This document shows, piece after piece, positions 35,109-45,019 of a stretch of DNA of 64,000 nt (position 1 is its first letter; the number at the start of each line of letters is the position of its first letter). Both the position numbers and the translations under genes were made by a program. Source of the DNA: Sphingomonas pituitosa NBRC 102491 (GTDB lineage: Bacteria > Pseudomonadota > Alphaproteobacteria > Sphingomonadales > Sphingomonadaceae); contig NZ_BCYY01000018.1 of assembly GCF_001598435.1 (NCBI RefSeq), positions 45,901 through 109,900 of the forward strand, read 5' to 3'. Under the pieces are notes generated by a model. It was not told where the DNA came from and did not search any database. It saw only the letters and a program-made list of their open reading frames with translations.

Positions 35109-35411
35109 TCAGCTCACTCGGCGGAGGTGCTTGCCGCCATAGCGGTGGCCCAGATAGTCGGCGAGGCGCTGGACATAGTTGCGCGCGTTCGCCGCCTTGT
35201 CCGGGCAGCAGGGCAGGGGGTTCTTGCTGATGCCGGCAGCGCGGCGCTCCACCTTCTGGCAGAGCAGCTCGATATCCTGGCGCGAGAGCATGTTCTTCTC
35301 CCGCATCACGCAGAGCAGACCTTCGAGGATGATCATGCTCTCATCCGAGGCCTGCACCGGCAGTGCGGGCAGTCCCGGATCTTGGTTCGGCTGGGTTTCG
35401 TTCAGCGACAC
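35109..35411 (-). CDS. Conserved hypothetical protein
   Basis: The 100-residue protein starts at GTG 35411 with GGAGAGG upstream; the frame opens at 35468. A helical segment (MIILEGLLCVMREKNMLSRQDIELLCQKVE) is followed by a basic cysteine-containing region (NPLPCCPDK) and RNYVQRLADYLGHRYGGKHL. There is no signal peptide or membrane segment. I do not recognise a named family. It stands between the FAH hydrolase and the efflux outer-membrane gene, all on the same strand. Confidence 0.65.
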   Translation of the reverse strand: MSLNETQPNQDPGLPALPVQASDESMIILEGLLCVMREKNMLSRQDIELLCQKVERRAAGISKNPLPCCPDKAANARNYVQRLADYLGHRYGGKHLRRVS

Positions 35412-35472
35412 GACACCTCTCCTTCTCCTATTGGATCCAGAGAGTATGCCGATTTTCGCTGCTGGCAAGCGG

Positions 35473-36903
35473 CTAGTCGAGCCCGCCGCCTAAGGTTCTA
35501 TACAGGGTCACCAAATTGCTCGCACGGGTCAGCCTGGTGGTGACCAGTTGCTGCTCCGCGGCATAGGCGCTGCGCTGCGAATCGAGCGCGGTGAGGAAGG
35601 AGTCCACCCCCGCCCGGTAGCGCGCGTCGGACAGGCGGGCGGCGACCTCCGCCGCATTGGCGCGGGCGCTCTGCGCGCGCAGCTGCTCGTCGATCGTGCC
35701 GCGCTGGGCCAGCGCGTCGGCGACCTCACGGAAGGCGGTCTGGATCGTCTTCTGATAGGTGGCGACCGCCGCATCGCGCGAGGCCTTGGAATAGGCGAGG
35801 TTCGCCTGGTTCTTGCCGAAGTTGAAGATGTTGAGCGATGCCGTGGGTGAGACCGTATAGGTATCGGTGCCCGAACCGAACAGCTTGCCGATGGTCGACG
35901 CGATCGAACCCGCCGTTGCGGTGAGCGAGAGGCTGGGGAAGAACGCCGCGCGGGCGGCACCGATATTGGCGTTCTGCGCGATCAGCTGGTGCTCGGCCTG
36001 CAGCACGTCAGGGCGGCGCAGCAGCACTTCCGACGGCACGTTGCCGGGCAGGGCGTCGATCGTCGCCCGGGCATCGCCCAGCGAATCGGGCAGCAGCTCC
36101 GTCCCGACGGGTGCGCCGGTCAGCAACTGCAGTGCGTTGATGTCCTGCGCGATCCGCGTCTGCGCGGTCGCCACGTCGTTGCGGGCGGACTCGTAGTTCG
36201 TCTCGGCCTGGCGCGATTCGAGTTCGGAGGCGGTGCCGATGCGGAACTGGGCGCGGGTGAGCTCCAGCGATTGCTGGAAGGCCTGGAGCGTGTTCTGCGC
36301 GATGGCGAGCTGCTCGCGGTCCGACGCAAGGGTCAGCCAGGCGCTGGCGATCTCGCCGATCAGCGAGACGCGTGTGGCACGCTGCGCCTCGGTGCTGGCG
36401 AAATATTGCTCCTGCGCCGCACGGCTCAGGTTGCGCACGCGGCCGAACAGGTCGAGCTCGAACGAGGTGATGCCGCCCGACACGCTGAAGTTCTGCACGT
36501 CCTGGACGCCGCCGCCGCCCAGCGCACCGCCCGCGCTCGCCGCGAACTGCGCGGTGTTGGTGTAGGTGCCGGTGCCGCTGACGCCGATCGCGGGGAACAG
36601 GTCCGCGCGCTGCGCCCGGTACTGGGCCCGCGCCTGCAGCACGTTGGCGGCGGCGAGGCGCAGGTCCTGGTTGTTGTCCAGACCCAGCTGGATCACCTTG
36701 CGCAGGCGATCGTCGACGAAGAAATCGCGCCAGCCGATCTTGCTGATGTCCGGCGCGTCGGTTGCCGCCGCCGGGTAGACGCCGCCCTGGGGAAGCGCGG
36801 CCGGCACGGCCGGCTCCGGCCGGCCATATTTCGGGGCGAGGTTGCAGGCCGAGAGCGCGGTGCTCGCGGCCAGGGCGAGGAGCAGGGGGAAGCGGTTGGT
36901 CAC
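35473..36903 (-). CDS. RND efflux outer-membrane factor, OprM/NodT family
   Basis: The 476-residue protein is a TolC-type outer-membrane channel. A signal peptide ends at a lipobox (STALSAC), as in OprM. Two repeats of coiled-coil helices and beta strands follow; segments such as WLTLASDREQLAIAQNTL and LTRAQFRIGTASELE are typical of the helical barrel, and PSLSLTATAGS marks the second half. It connects the pump to the outside. It is the last gene of the adaptor-pump-channel operon, five bases after the RND gene. Confidence 0.94.
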   Translation of the reverse strand: MTNRFPLLLALAASTALSACNLAPKYGRPEPAVPAALPQGGVYPAAATDAPDISKIGWRDFFVDDRLRKVIQLGLDNNQDLRLAAANVLQARAQYRAQRADLFPAIGVSGTGTYTNTAQFAASAGGALGGGGVQDVQNFSVSGGITSFELDLFGRVRNLSRAAQEQYFASTEAQRATRVSLIGEIASAWLTLASDREQLAIAQNTLQAFQQSLELTRAQFRIGTASELESRQAETNYESARNDVATAQTRIAQDINALQLLTGAPVGTELLPDSLGDARATIDALPGNVPSEVLLRRPDVLQAEHQLIAQNANIGAARAAFFPSLSLTATAGSIASTIGKLFGSGTDTYTVSPTASLNIFNFGKNQANLAYSKASRDAAVATYQKTIQTAFREVADALAQRGTIDEQLRAQSARANAAEVAARLSDARYRAGVDSFLTALDSQRSAYAAEQQLVTTRLTRASNLVTLYRTLGGGLD

Positions 36904-36908
36904 GGCCG

Positions 36909-39900
36909 TCAGGCTCCCTGGGGCGCCGAGGCGCCGCCGTCATGGGTGGTTGCGGGGGGCGTCTCGCCCTTGTTGCGGCGGCGATCGAACAGACCGCGCA
37001 CCACCACGAAGAACATCGGCACGAAGAAGATCGCGAGCACGGTGGCGGAGAGCATGCCGCCCACGACCGAGCGACCGATGGCGTTCTGGCCGCCGGCACC
37101 CGCGCCGGTGGTGATCGCCAGCGGCAGCACGCCGAAGATGAAGGCGAGGCTGGTCATCAGGATCGGGCGGAGACGGAGCTTGGCGGCTTCGATCGCCGCG
37201 TCGAAGGCGCTCATGCCCTCGCGCATCCGCTCCTCGGCGAACTCGACGATCAGGATCGCGTTCTTCGCCGACACGCCGATCGTGGTGATCAGGCCGACCT
37301 GCAGGTAGATGTCGTTGTTGAGGCCGGTCAGCTTCGCCGCGAGCAGCGCGCCGACCACGCCGAGCGGCACGACCAGGATGACCGAGATCGGCACCGACCA
37401 GCTCTCGTAGAGCGCGGCGAGGCAGAGGAACACGATCAGCAGCGACAGCGTGTAGAGTGCCGGCGCCTGGCCGCCCGACAGCCGTTCCTCGTACGACAGG
37501 CCGGTCCATTCGAGCTGGGTGCCCGGCGGCAGCTTGGCGTGGATCGCCTCCATCGCCGCCATGGCGTCGCCGGTCGACACGCCCGGGGCGGGGGTGCCGA
37601 GGATTTCCATCGCCGGCAGGCCGTTATAGCGGGTCAGCTGCACCGGCGCCTGTTCCCAGCTGAGCGTGGAGAAGGCGGTGAACGGCGTCATCGTGCCGGT
37701 CGCGCCGCGGACGTAGAGGTTCGCGATGTCCTCCGGCGCCAGGCGATAGGGGGCATCGGCCTGGACATAGACGCGCTTGACGCGGCCGCGATCGACGAAG
37801 TCGTTCACATAGGCGCCGCCCCAGGCGGTGGCGATGGTGCTGTTGACCGAGGCCAGGTCCAGGCCGAGCGCCTTGGCCTTGTCCTGGTCGATATCGACCT
37901 TGAGCTGGGGCGCGTCCTCCAGCGAGTTCGGGCGCACGCCGACCAGGCGGTGATCCTGCATCGCCATGCCCAGCATCATGTTGCGCGCCTGGAGCAGGCG
38001 TTCATGGCCGATGCCGCCGGTGTCGACGAGCTGCAGGTCGAAGCCGGTCGCGTTGCCGAGTTCCTGGACCGCGGGCGGGGTGATCGCGAAGATCAGGCCG
38101 TCGCGATATTGCGAGAAGCTGCCCATCGCGCGGCCGACCATGGACTGCGCCGAATTGGCGCTGCCCTTTCGGTCCGCCCAGTCCTTCAGTGGAATGAACA
38201 CCAGGCCGCTGTTCTGTCCGGCGCCCGCGAAGCTGAAGCCGTTGATGGTGAACACGCCCTGCACATTGCCCGCTTCCTGCTTGAGGAAGTGGTCGCGGAC
38301 GAGTTCGAGGCCCTTGTCGGTGCGCGCCGAAGTGGCGCCCGCCGGACCCTGCACCAGCGCGATCGCGATGCCCTGGTCTTCTTCAGGCAGGAAGCCCGAG
38401 GGGAGGCGCAGGAACAGGAAGGCCATGCCGCCGATGATCAGCAGATAGACCAGGCCCGAGCGCTTCCAGCTGCGCGCGGTGCTGCGCACACCCTTCTCGT
38501 AGCGGCGCTGGCCGTTATCGAACTTCTCGTTGAACCAGCGGAAGAAGCGCGCGAGCGGGCCCTTGCCTTCCAGCTTGTCCGGATCGTGCGGCTTGAGGAT
38601 GGTGGCGCACAGCGCCGGGGTGAGCACGAGCGCCACGAACACCGAGAGCACCATCGCCGAGACGATCGTGATCGAGAACTGGCGGTAGATCACGCCGGTC
38701 GAGCCGCCGAAGAACGCCATCGGCAGGAACACCGCCGACAGGACGAGGGCGACGCCGACCAGCGCGCTGGTGATCTCGTCCATCGACTTGCGCGCGGCGT
38801 CGATCGGGCTGAGATGCTCGGTGACGATCAGGCGCTCGACATTCTCCACGACGACGATCGCGTCGTCGACGAGCAGGCCGATCGCCAGCACCATGCCGAA
38901 CAGGGTGAGCGTGTTGATCGAGTAGCCGGCAATCGCCATCACCGCGAAGGTGCCCAGCAGCACCACCGGCACCGCGATCGTCGGGATCAGGGTGGCGCGG
39001 AAGTTCTGCAGGAACAGGAACATCACCAGGAAGACGAGCACCACCGCTTCGATCAGCGTGTGCACCACCTGCTCGACCGACAGGCGGACGAACGGCGTGG
39101 TGTCGTACGGGTAGATGACCTTGATGTCGCCGGGGAAGGTCTTGGCGATCTCGTTGACGCGGGCCTTGACCAGGTCGACCGTGGCCAGCGCGTTGGCGCC
39201 GGGGGCGAGCTTGATGCCGATGGCGGCGCCGGGCTTGCCGTTCCACTTGGAGTCGAAGCCATAGCTTTCGGCGCCGATCTCGACGCGGGCGACGTCGCCC
39301 AGGCGCACCACCGAGCCGTCGGTACCGCTCTTCAGGCGGATCTGGGCGAACTGGTCCGGCGTGGTCAGGCGCGACTGGACCGAGACGGTGGCGTTGAGCA
39401 TCTGCTCCTTCGGCGCCGGGCGAGCGCCCAGCTGGCCGGCGGAGACCTGCGCGTTCTGCGCGCGGACCGCGGCGCTCACGTCATCGACGGTGAGCGCGTA
39501 CTTGTTGAGCTTCACCGGATCGACCCAGATGCGCATCGCATATTGCGAGCCGAAGATCTGGGTGTCGCCGACGCCGTTCACGCGCGACAGCGGATCCTGC
39601 AGCTTGGACACGGCATAGTCGGCAAGATCGGTGCCGCTGTGCGACCCGTCTTCCGAATAGAGGCCGATCACCACCAGGAAGTTCTGGGTTGCCTTGGCGA
39701 CCTGGATGCCCTGCTGCTGCACTTCCTGCGGCAGGAGCGGGGTGGCCGCCTGCAGCTTGTTCTGCACCTGCACCTGGGCGATGTCCGGATCGGTGCCCTG
39801 CTCGAAGGTGAGCGTGATCGTAACCGTGCCGGCCGAGGAGGACGAGGACGAGAAGTAGCGAAGGTGATCAATCCCCTTCATCTGCTGCTCGATGATCTGC

Positions 39901-40085
39901 GTCGTCGTGTTTTCCAGCGTCTTGGCATCCGCGCCCGGATAGGTGGCGGTGATCGAGACGGCCGGCGGGGCGATCGTGGGGAACTGCGCGATCGGCAGCG
40001 AGCGGATGGCGAGGACGCCCGCCAGCATGATGATGATCGCGATGACCCATGCGAAGATGGGGCGATCGATGAAATAGCGCGACAT
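36909..40085 (-). CDS. RND multidrug efflux permease, AcrB/MexB (HAE-1) family
   Basis: The 1058-residue inner-membrane pump begins [17 protein letters not shown] and has 12 membrane helices with two large periplasmic loops. The proton-relay aspartates lie in [16 protein letters not shown], and the central GFLPEEDQG segment is typical of HAE-1 pumps. It is a proton-driven exporter of hydrophobic drugs, dyes or detergents. It lies between the adaptor (six bases upstream) and the outer-membrane channel. A divergent TetR gene and palindrome control the operon. The substrate range cannot be predicted. A 1309-codon open frame on the opposite strand is a codon-bias shadow. Confidence 0.97.
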   Translation of the reverse strand: MSRYFIDRPIFAWVIAIIIMLAGVLAIRSLPIAQFPTIAPPAVSITATYPGADAKTLENTTTQIIEQQMKGIDHLRYFSSSSSSAGTVTITLTFEQGTDPDIAQVQVQNKLQAATPLLPQEVQQQGIQVAKATQNFLVVIGLYSEDGSHSGTDLADYAVSKLQDPLSRVNGVGDTQIFGSQYAMRIWVDPVKLNKYALTVDDVSAAVRAQNAQVSAGQLGARPAPKEQMLNATVSVQSRLTTPDQFAQIRLKSGTDGSVVRLGDVARVEIGAESYGFDSKWNGKPGAAIGIKLAPGANALATVDLVKARVNEIAKTFPGDIKVIYPYDTTPFVRLSVEQVVHTLIEAVVLVFLVMFLFLQNFRATLIPTIAVPVVLLGTFAVMAIAGYSINTLTLFGMVLAIGLLVDDAIVVVENVERLIVTEHLSPIDAARKSMDEITSALVGVALVLSAVFLPMAFFGGSTGVIYRQFSITIVSAMVLSVFVALVLTPALCATILKPHDPDKLEGKGPLARFFRWFNEKFDNGQRRYEKGVRSTARSWKRSGLVYLLIIGGMAFLFLRLPSGFLPEEDQGIAIALVQGPAGATSARTDKGLELVRDHFLKQEAGNVQGVFTINGFSFAGAGQNSGLVFIPLKDWADRKGSANSAQSMVGRAMGSFSQYRDGLIFAITPPAVQELGNATGFDLQLVDTGGIGHERLLQARNMMLGMAMQDHRLVGVRPNSLEDAPQLKVDIDQDKAKALGLDLASVNSTIATAWGGAYVNDFVDRGRVKRVYVQADAPYRLAPEDIANLYVRGATGTMTPFTAFSTLSWEQAPVQLTRYNGLPAMEILGTPAPGVSTGDAMAAMEAIHAKLPPGTQLEWTGLSYEERLSGGQAPALYTLSLLIVFLCLAALYESWSVPISVILVVPLGVVGALLAAKLTGLNNDIYLQVGLITTIGVSAKNAILIVEFAEERMREGMSAFDAAIEAAKLRLRPILMTSLAFIFGVLPLAITTGAGAGGQNAIGRSVVGGMLSATVLAIFFVPMFFVVVRGLFDRRRNKGETPPATTHDGGASAPQGA

Positions 40086-40091
40086 GGGAGC

Positions 40092-41291
40092 TTACTTCCC
40101 CTGAGCGGGAGCTGCGCCCGGCTGGCCCTGGGCCGGCTTGGCGTTGGGGTTCCAGGGCTGCGGCGTGACCGGCATGCCCGGACGCAGCATCATCGCACCC
40201 TCGACGATCACCTTGTCGCCCGGCTTCACGCCGCCGGTGACGATCCAGGCATCCCCCGCGGTGCGGCTGGTCTGGATCGGGCGCGGCTCGATCTTGTTCT
40301 CGGCGCCGACCACCAGCACGATCGGATTGCCGCGCTCGTCGCGGCTCACCGCGCGCTGCGGCACCAGCATCGCGTTCTGCTGCGTACCCTCGACCAGGCG
40401 CGCCCGGACGAACATGCCCGGGAGGAGCAGGCCGTTGGGGTTGGGGAACAGCGCGCGGATGATCTGGCTGCCGGTCGCCTGGTCGACGGTCACGTCGGCG
40501 AAGCGCATCGTGCCCTGCGGACCATAGTCGGTGCCGTCTTCCAGCTTCACCGCAACCTTGGCGTTGCCGTCGCGGGCGACCTGGCCGGCGATGATCGACT
40601 GGCGCAGCTTGAGGATGTCGGCGCTCGACTGCTGGATGTCGACATAGATCGGGTCGAGCCGCTGGATGGTGGTCAGCGCGTTCGCCTGTGAGGCGGACAC
40701 CAGCGCGCCGGTGGTGAACACCGAACGGCCGATCTTGCCGCTGATCGGCGCGCGAATGGTGGTGCGGGCGAGGTCGATCTCGGCCGTGGTCAGCGCGGCG
40801 CGCTGCGCCGCCACGTCGGCCCGCGCCTGCGCGGCGCTGGCGAGGGCGTTCTCGGCTTCCTGCTTCGAGATCGCGTTGATCTTCACCAGTTCGCCATAGC
40901 GGCGGGCAAGTGCCTCGCTGGTGGCGATCGTCGCCTGGGCGCGGGTCAGCGCGGCGCGGGCGCTGGCGACGGCGGCGCGGTACGGCGCGGGATCGATCCG
41001 GTACAGCGGCTGGCCCTGGCGGACCATGTCGCCTTCGGTGAACAGCCGTTCGAGGATCAGGCCGTTGACCTGCGGGCGAACGTCCGAGCTCTCATAGGGG
41101 CTCAGGCGGCCGGGCAGTTCGCTGGTCAGCGGCACGGCCTGCTGCTGGACGACGATATAGGAGACCGGGGGCGGCGCGGCCTGCTGGCCACCGGCGCCGC
41201 CGGGGCCACCGGCACCCTGCTGCTGGGACTGGCCACCACAGGCGGCGAGGACAAGCGCGAGAGCCGGCGCGGTGTGACGGAAAAAAGTCAT
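40092..41291 (-). CDS. RND efflux periplasmic adaptor, AcrA/MexA family
   Basis: The 399-residue lipoprotein has a signal peptide ending at LVLAACG. Lipoyl halves around QPLYRIDPAPYRA and TTIRAPISGKIGRS enclose an alpha-helical hairpin (ALTRAQATIATSEALARRYGEL), followed by beta-barrel and membrane-proximal domains. It links the RND pump to the outer-membrane channel. As first gene of the operon it begins directly below the palindromic operator at 41317. The C-terminal tail is rich in Pro, Ala and Gln, as in many adaptors. Confidence 0.95.
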   Translation of the reverse strand: MTFFRHTAPALALVLAACGGQSQQQGAGGPGGAGGQQAAPPPVSYIVVQQQAVPLTSELPGRLSPYESSDVRPQVNGLILERLFTEGDMVRQGQPLYRIDPAPYRAAVASARAALTRAQATIATSEALARRYGELVKINAISKQEAENALASAAQARADVAAQRAALTTAEIDLARTTIRAPISGKIGRSVFTTGALVSASQANALTTIQRLDPIYVDIQQSSADILKLRQSIIAGQVARDGNAKVAVKLEDGTDYGPQGTMRFADVTVDQATGSQIIRALFPNPNGLLLPGMFVRARLVEGTQQNAMLVPQRAVSRDERGNPIVLVVGAENKIEPRPIQTSRTAGDAWIVTGGVKPGDKVIVEGAMMLRPGMPVTPQPWNPNAKPAQGQPGAAPAQGK

Positions 41292-41316
41292 GCTTCAGCC
41301 TGCCGTTGTGATATAT

Positions 41317-41336
41317 GTGAGTGAACGTTCGCTCAC
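41317..41336. promoter_or_regulatory. Palindromic operator between efflux operon and tetR gene
   Basis: GTGAGTGAAC followed by GTTCGCTCAC: a 20-bp inverted repeat with one mismatched pair in ten, centred 36 bases from the adaptor start and 68 bases from the regulator start. This is the size and place expected for a TetR/AcrR-type repressor site (AcrR-like operators often contain TGAACG-type half-sites). Confidence 0.7.
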
Positions 41337-41393
41337 ATTCGCCGCTACTGCGAAGCGAGTGACTCGGTCAAGTCGATTTTATAGACGGGTTGG

Positions 41394-42026
41394 ATGACAG
41401 AAACTACGGGAGACAGCGGGGTTCCGCACCGCGAAAAGGCCTTGCTGCGACGCGAAAAAATCGTCGCGGCCGCGCGCAGGCTGTTCATTGCAAACGGTTT
41501 TCACGCGACAGGCGTGGCCCAGATCGCCAAGGAATCGGGCATTGCCGTAGGTCAAATATATCGCGATTTCTCGTGCAAGGAGGCGATCGTCGCGGAGATC
41601 GTGCAGGCGGATTGCATGGACTTCCTGGCACCCGAGTCGCTTTCCGCCGGTATTCGCAGCGGGGACCCGGAGTTTGTCTGGACCTGGCTCGCCGATTTCA
41701 TTCGCCCCGAACCGGGCGAGTCCGATCCGCTATTTGCAGAGATCGTCGCGGAAACCGCCCGAAACGAGCGCATCGCGGCGGTTTTCGAAGCCACGCGCGG
41801 CGATGTCCGCAGCACGATGCTGGTCGCCTTGTCGGCGCTGATTCCCGGCGAGGCGTTCGGCGAGCGCCGCTGTGCGCTGGCCGACATGATCACCGCGACG
41901 GCGCTGGGCCTGATGCAGCACCGCTTCCTGAGCCCGGCCGAGGATACCGACCGGGCGGCGGCGCTGTTGCTGAAAATGCTGCGGCGGGAAGTCGCGGAGA
42001 TGCAGGCGGAAGCCATCAACAGCTGA
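41394..42026 (+). CDS. TetR/AcrR-family transcriptional repressor
   Basis: The 210-residue protein has an N-terminal helix-turn-helix (KIVAAARRLFIANGFHATGVAQIAKE, then GIAVGQIYRDFSCKEAI) typical of TetR/AcrR regulators, and a variable ligand-binding domain. It is divergent from the RND operon and should bind the palindrome at 41317, releasing it when a drug or metabolite binds. The start codon ATG 41394 begins MTETTGDSG. The next gene, lutA, follows after 48 bases and is probably independent. Confidence 0.92.
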   Translation: MTETTGDSGVPHREKALLRREKIVAAARRLFIANGFHATGVAQIAKESGIAVGQIYRDFSCKEAIVAEIVQADCMDFLAPESLSAGIRSGDPEFVWTWLADFIRPEPGESDPLFAEIVAETARNERIAAVFEATRGDVRSTMLVALSALIPGEAFGERRCALADMITATALGLMQHRFLSPAEDTDRAAALLLKMLRREVAEMQAEAINS

Positions 42027-42074
42027 CGGCGCCATTTCTGGAAAGCGCTCCCAGAATGTGCAAATGGGGAGGGC

Positions 42075-42839
42075 ATGAGCCAGGATACTCCGTCGCGCGT
42101 CGCGTTGTTCGTCACCTGTCTGGTCGATGCGATGCGGCCGCGCGTGGGCTTTGCGGCGCTGCGGGCGCTGGCCGATGCCGGCTGCGCGGTGGTGGTGCCG
42201 GCGGCGCAGACCTGTTGCGGGCAGCCCGCGCTCAACTCCGGCGACCGCGCGACGGCGACCGACTTCGCCCGGCGCAACGTCGCGATGCTGGAGGGCTATG
42301 ACGCGATCGTCGTGCCCTCGGGCAGCTGTGCCGGAACGATCCGCTGCCATTATCCCGAACTGCTCGCCGACGATCCCGAATGGGCCGCGCGCGCCGAGGC
42401 GGTGGCGGGGAAGACCTGGGAGATCCTCGCCTATCTCGATGCGCGCGGCTGGCGTCCGCAAGGCGTGACGCTGCCGGCGACCGCGACCTATCACGACAGT
42501 TGCTCGGGCCTGCGCGAACTCGGCATCAAGGCGCAGCCGCGGCGGTTGCTCGGCGCGGTCGACGGGCTGGACCTGGTGCCGCTCGCCGGCGAGGAGACGT
42601 GCTGCGGCTTCGGCGGCACCTTCTGCGTGAAATACCCCGCCATCTCCAACGCGATCGCCGACGAGAAGGCGGCGGCGGTGGAGGCGAGCGGCGCGGGGCT
42701 GCTGCTCGCCGGCGATCTCGGCTGCCTGATGAACATGGCGGGCAAGCTGCACCGGCGCGGAGCCGAGGTGCGCGCCTTTCACACCATCGAGGTGCTGGCC
42801 GGCATGGCCGACGGCCCGGCGATCGGGGAAGACCAGTGA
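42075..42839 (+). CDS. lutA: L-lactate utilisation Fe-S protein LutA
   Basis: The 254-residue protein has two cysteine-rich CCG domains (QTCCGQPALNSGDRA near 45 and EETCCGFGGTFCVKYP near 172), as in LutA/YkgE and heterodisulfide reductase subunits. With LutB and LutC it forms an iron-sulfur enzyme that oxidises L-lactate to pyruvate without a flavin dehydrogenase. ATG 42075 follows GGGGAGGGC. The stop overlaps lutB (GTGA). The next two genes complete the system, and L-lactate is the expected end product of the nearby fucose route. Confidence 0.94.
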   Translation: MSQDTPSRVALFVTCLVDAMRPRVGFAALRALADAGCAVVVPAAQTCCGQPALNSGDRATATDFARRNVAMLEGYDAIVVPSGSCAGTIRCHYPELLADDPEWAARAEAVAGKTWEILAYLDARGWRPQGVTLPATATYHDSCSGLRELGIKAQPRRLLGAVDGLDLVPLAGEETCCGFGGTFCVKYPAISNAIADEKAAAVEASGAGLLLAGDLGCLMNMAGKLHRRGAEVRAFHTIEVLAGMADGPAIGEDQ

Positions 42840-44227
42840 GCCGGGCGTTCGACGCGCGGGTCGATGCCGCGCTCGCCGACCGCCAGCTCAAGATCGCGGT
42901 CGAGCGCACCGCCGGCACCGCCGAGGCCAAGCGCGGGGCGGCGATCGGCGCCTGGCCCAGCTTTGGCGCGGCGCGGGAACGGGCGGCGGCGATCAAGGAC
43001 CATGTGATCGCGAACCTTGGCAGCTATCTCGTGCAGTTCGAAGCATCGGCGACGGCTTCGGGGGCGACGGTCCATTGGGCCGAAACCGCCGACGAGGCGT
43101 GCGCGATTGTGGTCGACATCTGCCGCAAGGCGGGCGCCAGGAGCGTAGCGCGTTCCAAGTCGATGCTCGGCGAGGAGATCGGCCTGCCGCACGCGCTGGA
43201 GGCCGCAGGCATCGGCCGGGTCGAGACCGATCTGGCCGAACACATCATCCAGCTGGCGGGCGAGCGGCCTTCGCACATCATCTGGCCGGCGATGCACAAG
43301 ACGCGCGAGCAGGTCTCGGCGCTGTTCCACGCCCGCCACCGCGAGCCGCATGTCGAGGAAAGCATCGTCGCGATGGCGGCGAGCGCCCGGCGGCAGTTGC
43401 GGGGCGAGATGCTGGGCGCCGATGTCGGCATTTCGGGCGCCAATTTCCTGATTGCCGATTCGGGGCAGGTCTGCACCGTCACCAACGAGGGCAATGCCGA
43501 ACTCTCGCTGGTGCCGCCGCGCGTCCATATCGTGACGGCGGGGATCGAGAAGCTGGTCCCGTCGATGGACCATGCGGTGCATCTGCTGCGGCTGCTCGCC
43601 CGATCGGCGACCGGGGCGGCGCTGACGCAATATACCACCTTCTATGCCGGGCCGAAGCGGGCGGGCGACCGCGACGGGCCGGAGGAGATGCACATCGTGC
43701 TGGTCGACAATGGCCGCAGCGCGATGCGCGACGAGGGGCTGGCGGAGATGCTCCGCTGCATCCGCTGCGGCGCGTGCATGAACCACTGCGTGGTGTTCCG
43801 GCAGATCGGCGGCCATGCCTATGGCGGCACCTATCCGGGGCCGATGGGATCGGTGCTGACGCCCGCGCTCGACGGGCTGGCGGCGAACCGCGACCTGCCG
43901 AACGCCTGCACGATGAACGGCAAGTGCCAGGAGGTGTGCCCGGTCGCGATCCCCTTGCCGACGCTGCTGCGCGGCTGGCGCGAGAAGAGCTGGCGCGAGG
44001 GGCTGGAGCCGGTGACGCTGCGCAAGGGGCTGGGGCTCTGGGCGTGGGCGGCGCGGCGGCCGTGGGTCTACCGGACGGGAGTGCGCTGGGCGATCCGGAC
44101 GATGCGGCTGGCCGGGCGCGGCTGGATCGCGAAACTGCCGCTAGCCGGCGGCTGGACCGGCGGGCGCGACTTCCCCGCACCGGCGGCAGAGAGTTTCATG
44201 GACCGCTATCGAAAGGGAGAACGATGA
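42836..44227 (+). CDS. lutB: L-lactate utilisation Fe-S protein LutB
   Basis: The 463-residue protein combines an LUD domain (about 70 to 300) with a ferredoxin-type region. The cluster motifs are CIRCGACMNHC at 308 to 318 and CTMNGKCQEVCP at 358 to 369, enough for two [4Fe-4S] clusters, as in LutB/YkgF. It is the electron-transferring subunit of the lactate oxidation complex. A longer frame opens at 42380 inside lutA, but GTG 42836 overlapping the lutA stop fits the family. The stop overlaps lutC by four bases. Confidence 0.94.
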   Translation: MSRAFDARVDAALADRQLKIAVERTAGTAEAKRGAAIGAWPSFGAARERAAAIKDHVIANLGSYLVQFEASATASGATVHWAETADEACAIVVDICRKAGARSVARSKSMLGEEIGLPHALEAAGIGRVETDLAEHIIQLAGERPSHIIWPAMHKTREQVSALFHARHREPHVEESIVAMAASARRQLRGEMLGADVGISGANFLIADSGQVCTVTNEGNAELSLVPPRVHIVTAGIEKLVPSMDHAVHLLRLLARSATGAALTQYTTFYAGPKRAGDRDGPEEMHIVLVDNGRSAMRDEGLAEMLRCIRCGACMNHCVVFRQIGGHAYGGTYPGPMGSVLTPALDGLAANRDLPNACTMNGKCQEVCPVAIPLPTLLRGWREKSWREGLEPVTLRKGLGLWAWAARRPWVYRTGVRWAIRTMRLAGRGWIAKLPLAGGWTGGRDFPAPAAESFMDRYRKGER

Positions 44228-44850
44228 GCGCGCGCGACGCGATCCTGGCGCGGCTGGGGCCGGTGGGCGATCCGGCGGTGTTGGCGGCGGAGGCAGCGGG
44301 GCTGCTGACGGGCGAGGAGCGCGAGCGGCCGGTGGGGGGCGAGGATCTGGTAGCGCGCTTCCTGGCGCAACTTGGCCAGCCGAGCGTGGCGGCGACGCAT
44401 GCGCGGATCGGCTCGCTGGCGGAACTGCCGGGGGCGGTGGCTGGGTATCTTGCGGTCGAGGGCGCGGAACCGGCGCTATGGCTGCCGCCCGATGCGCGGG
44501 TGGATGGGCTCGACTGGGCCGGGCTCACGCGGCTGGCGGACTGCCCGATCGACGACGGCGCGGTGCTGGCGTTTGCGCGGGCCGGGGTGGCGGAGACGGG
44601 GTCGCTGGTGTTCGAGACCTCGCCGGAAGCGCCGATGCTGCCCAACTTCCTGGCGCTGCGGCACATCGTCGTGCTGGAGGTCGCCGCGCTGGTCCGCTGG
44701 CTGGAGGATGCTGCTCCCGGCGGGGCAGTGCCGCGCGCGCATTATTGGGTGACGGGGGTCAGCGGTACGACCGATATCGAGGGCACCTATGTCCGCGGCG
44801 CGCATGGGCCGCGGTTTCTGCATGTGGTGCTGGTGGGTTCCCCTTCTTAA
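44224..44850 (+). CDS. lutC: L-lactate utilisation protein LutC
   Basis: The 208-residue protein is a stand-alone LUD domain of the LutC/YkgG type: MSARDAILARLG at the start, GSLVFETSPEAPMLPNFLALRHI near 125 and GVSGTTDIEGTYVRGAHGP near 178. It is the third subunit of the L-lactate oxidation system. ATG 44224 overlaps lutB by four bases, so lutABC is one tightly coupled operon. A palindromic repeat, able to end transcription, lies immediately after the stop. No LutR-type regulator adjoins it. Confidence 0.94.
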   Translation: MSARDAILARLGPVGDPAVLAAEAAGLLTGEERERPVGGEDLVARFLAQLGQPSVAATHARIGSLAELPGAVAGYLAVEGAEPALWLPPDARVDGLDWAGLTRLADCPIDDGAVLAFARAGVAETGSLVFETSPEAPMLPNFLALRHIVVLEVAALVRWLEDAAPGGAVPRAHYWVTGVSGTTDIEGTYVRGAHGPRFLHVVLVGSPS

Positions 44851-44851
44851 G

Positions 44852-44960
44852 CCCCTCCTCCTCGGAGGAGGGGTTGGGGGTGGAGGGATTCCAGAACGTT
44901 CGTTGGTCTCGGTGAGACACAGCCCCACCCCAACCCCTCCCCTAAAGGAGAGAGGCTTAA
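44852..44960. repeat. Composite palindromic repeat with strong hairpin after lutC
   Basis: A 10-bp perfect stem (CCCCTCCTCC with GGAGGAGGGG) at 44852 to 44873 starts the element. A second pair of arms, GGGTTGGGGGTGG (from about 44871) and CCACCCCAACCCC (from about 44924), spans the rest. It probably terminates lutABC and is another of the mosaic repeats of this genome. Confidence 0.7.
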
Positions 44961-45019
44961 AGTGGTCACTCGCTGCTGTTTGTAGGCGCGGCTTGAACGT
45001 TAGCTTGTATCTTAACGGC

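Noticed and set aside
36762..40691. A 1309-codon open frame on the plus strand opposite the RND pump
   Set aside because: It is a codon-bias shadow. The protein is extremely rich in Arg, His and Gln and has no domain, while the minus strand encodes a clear AcrB-type permease.
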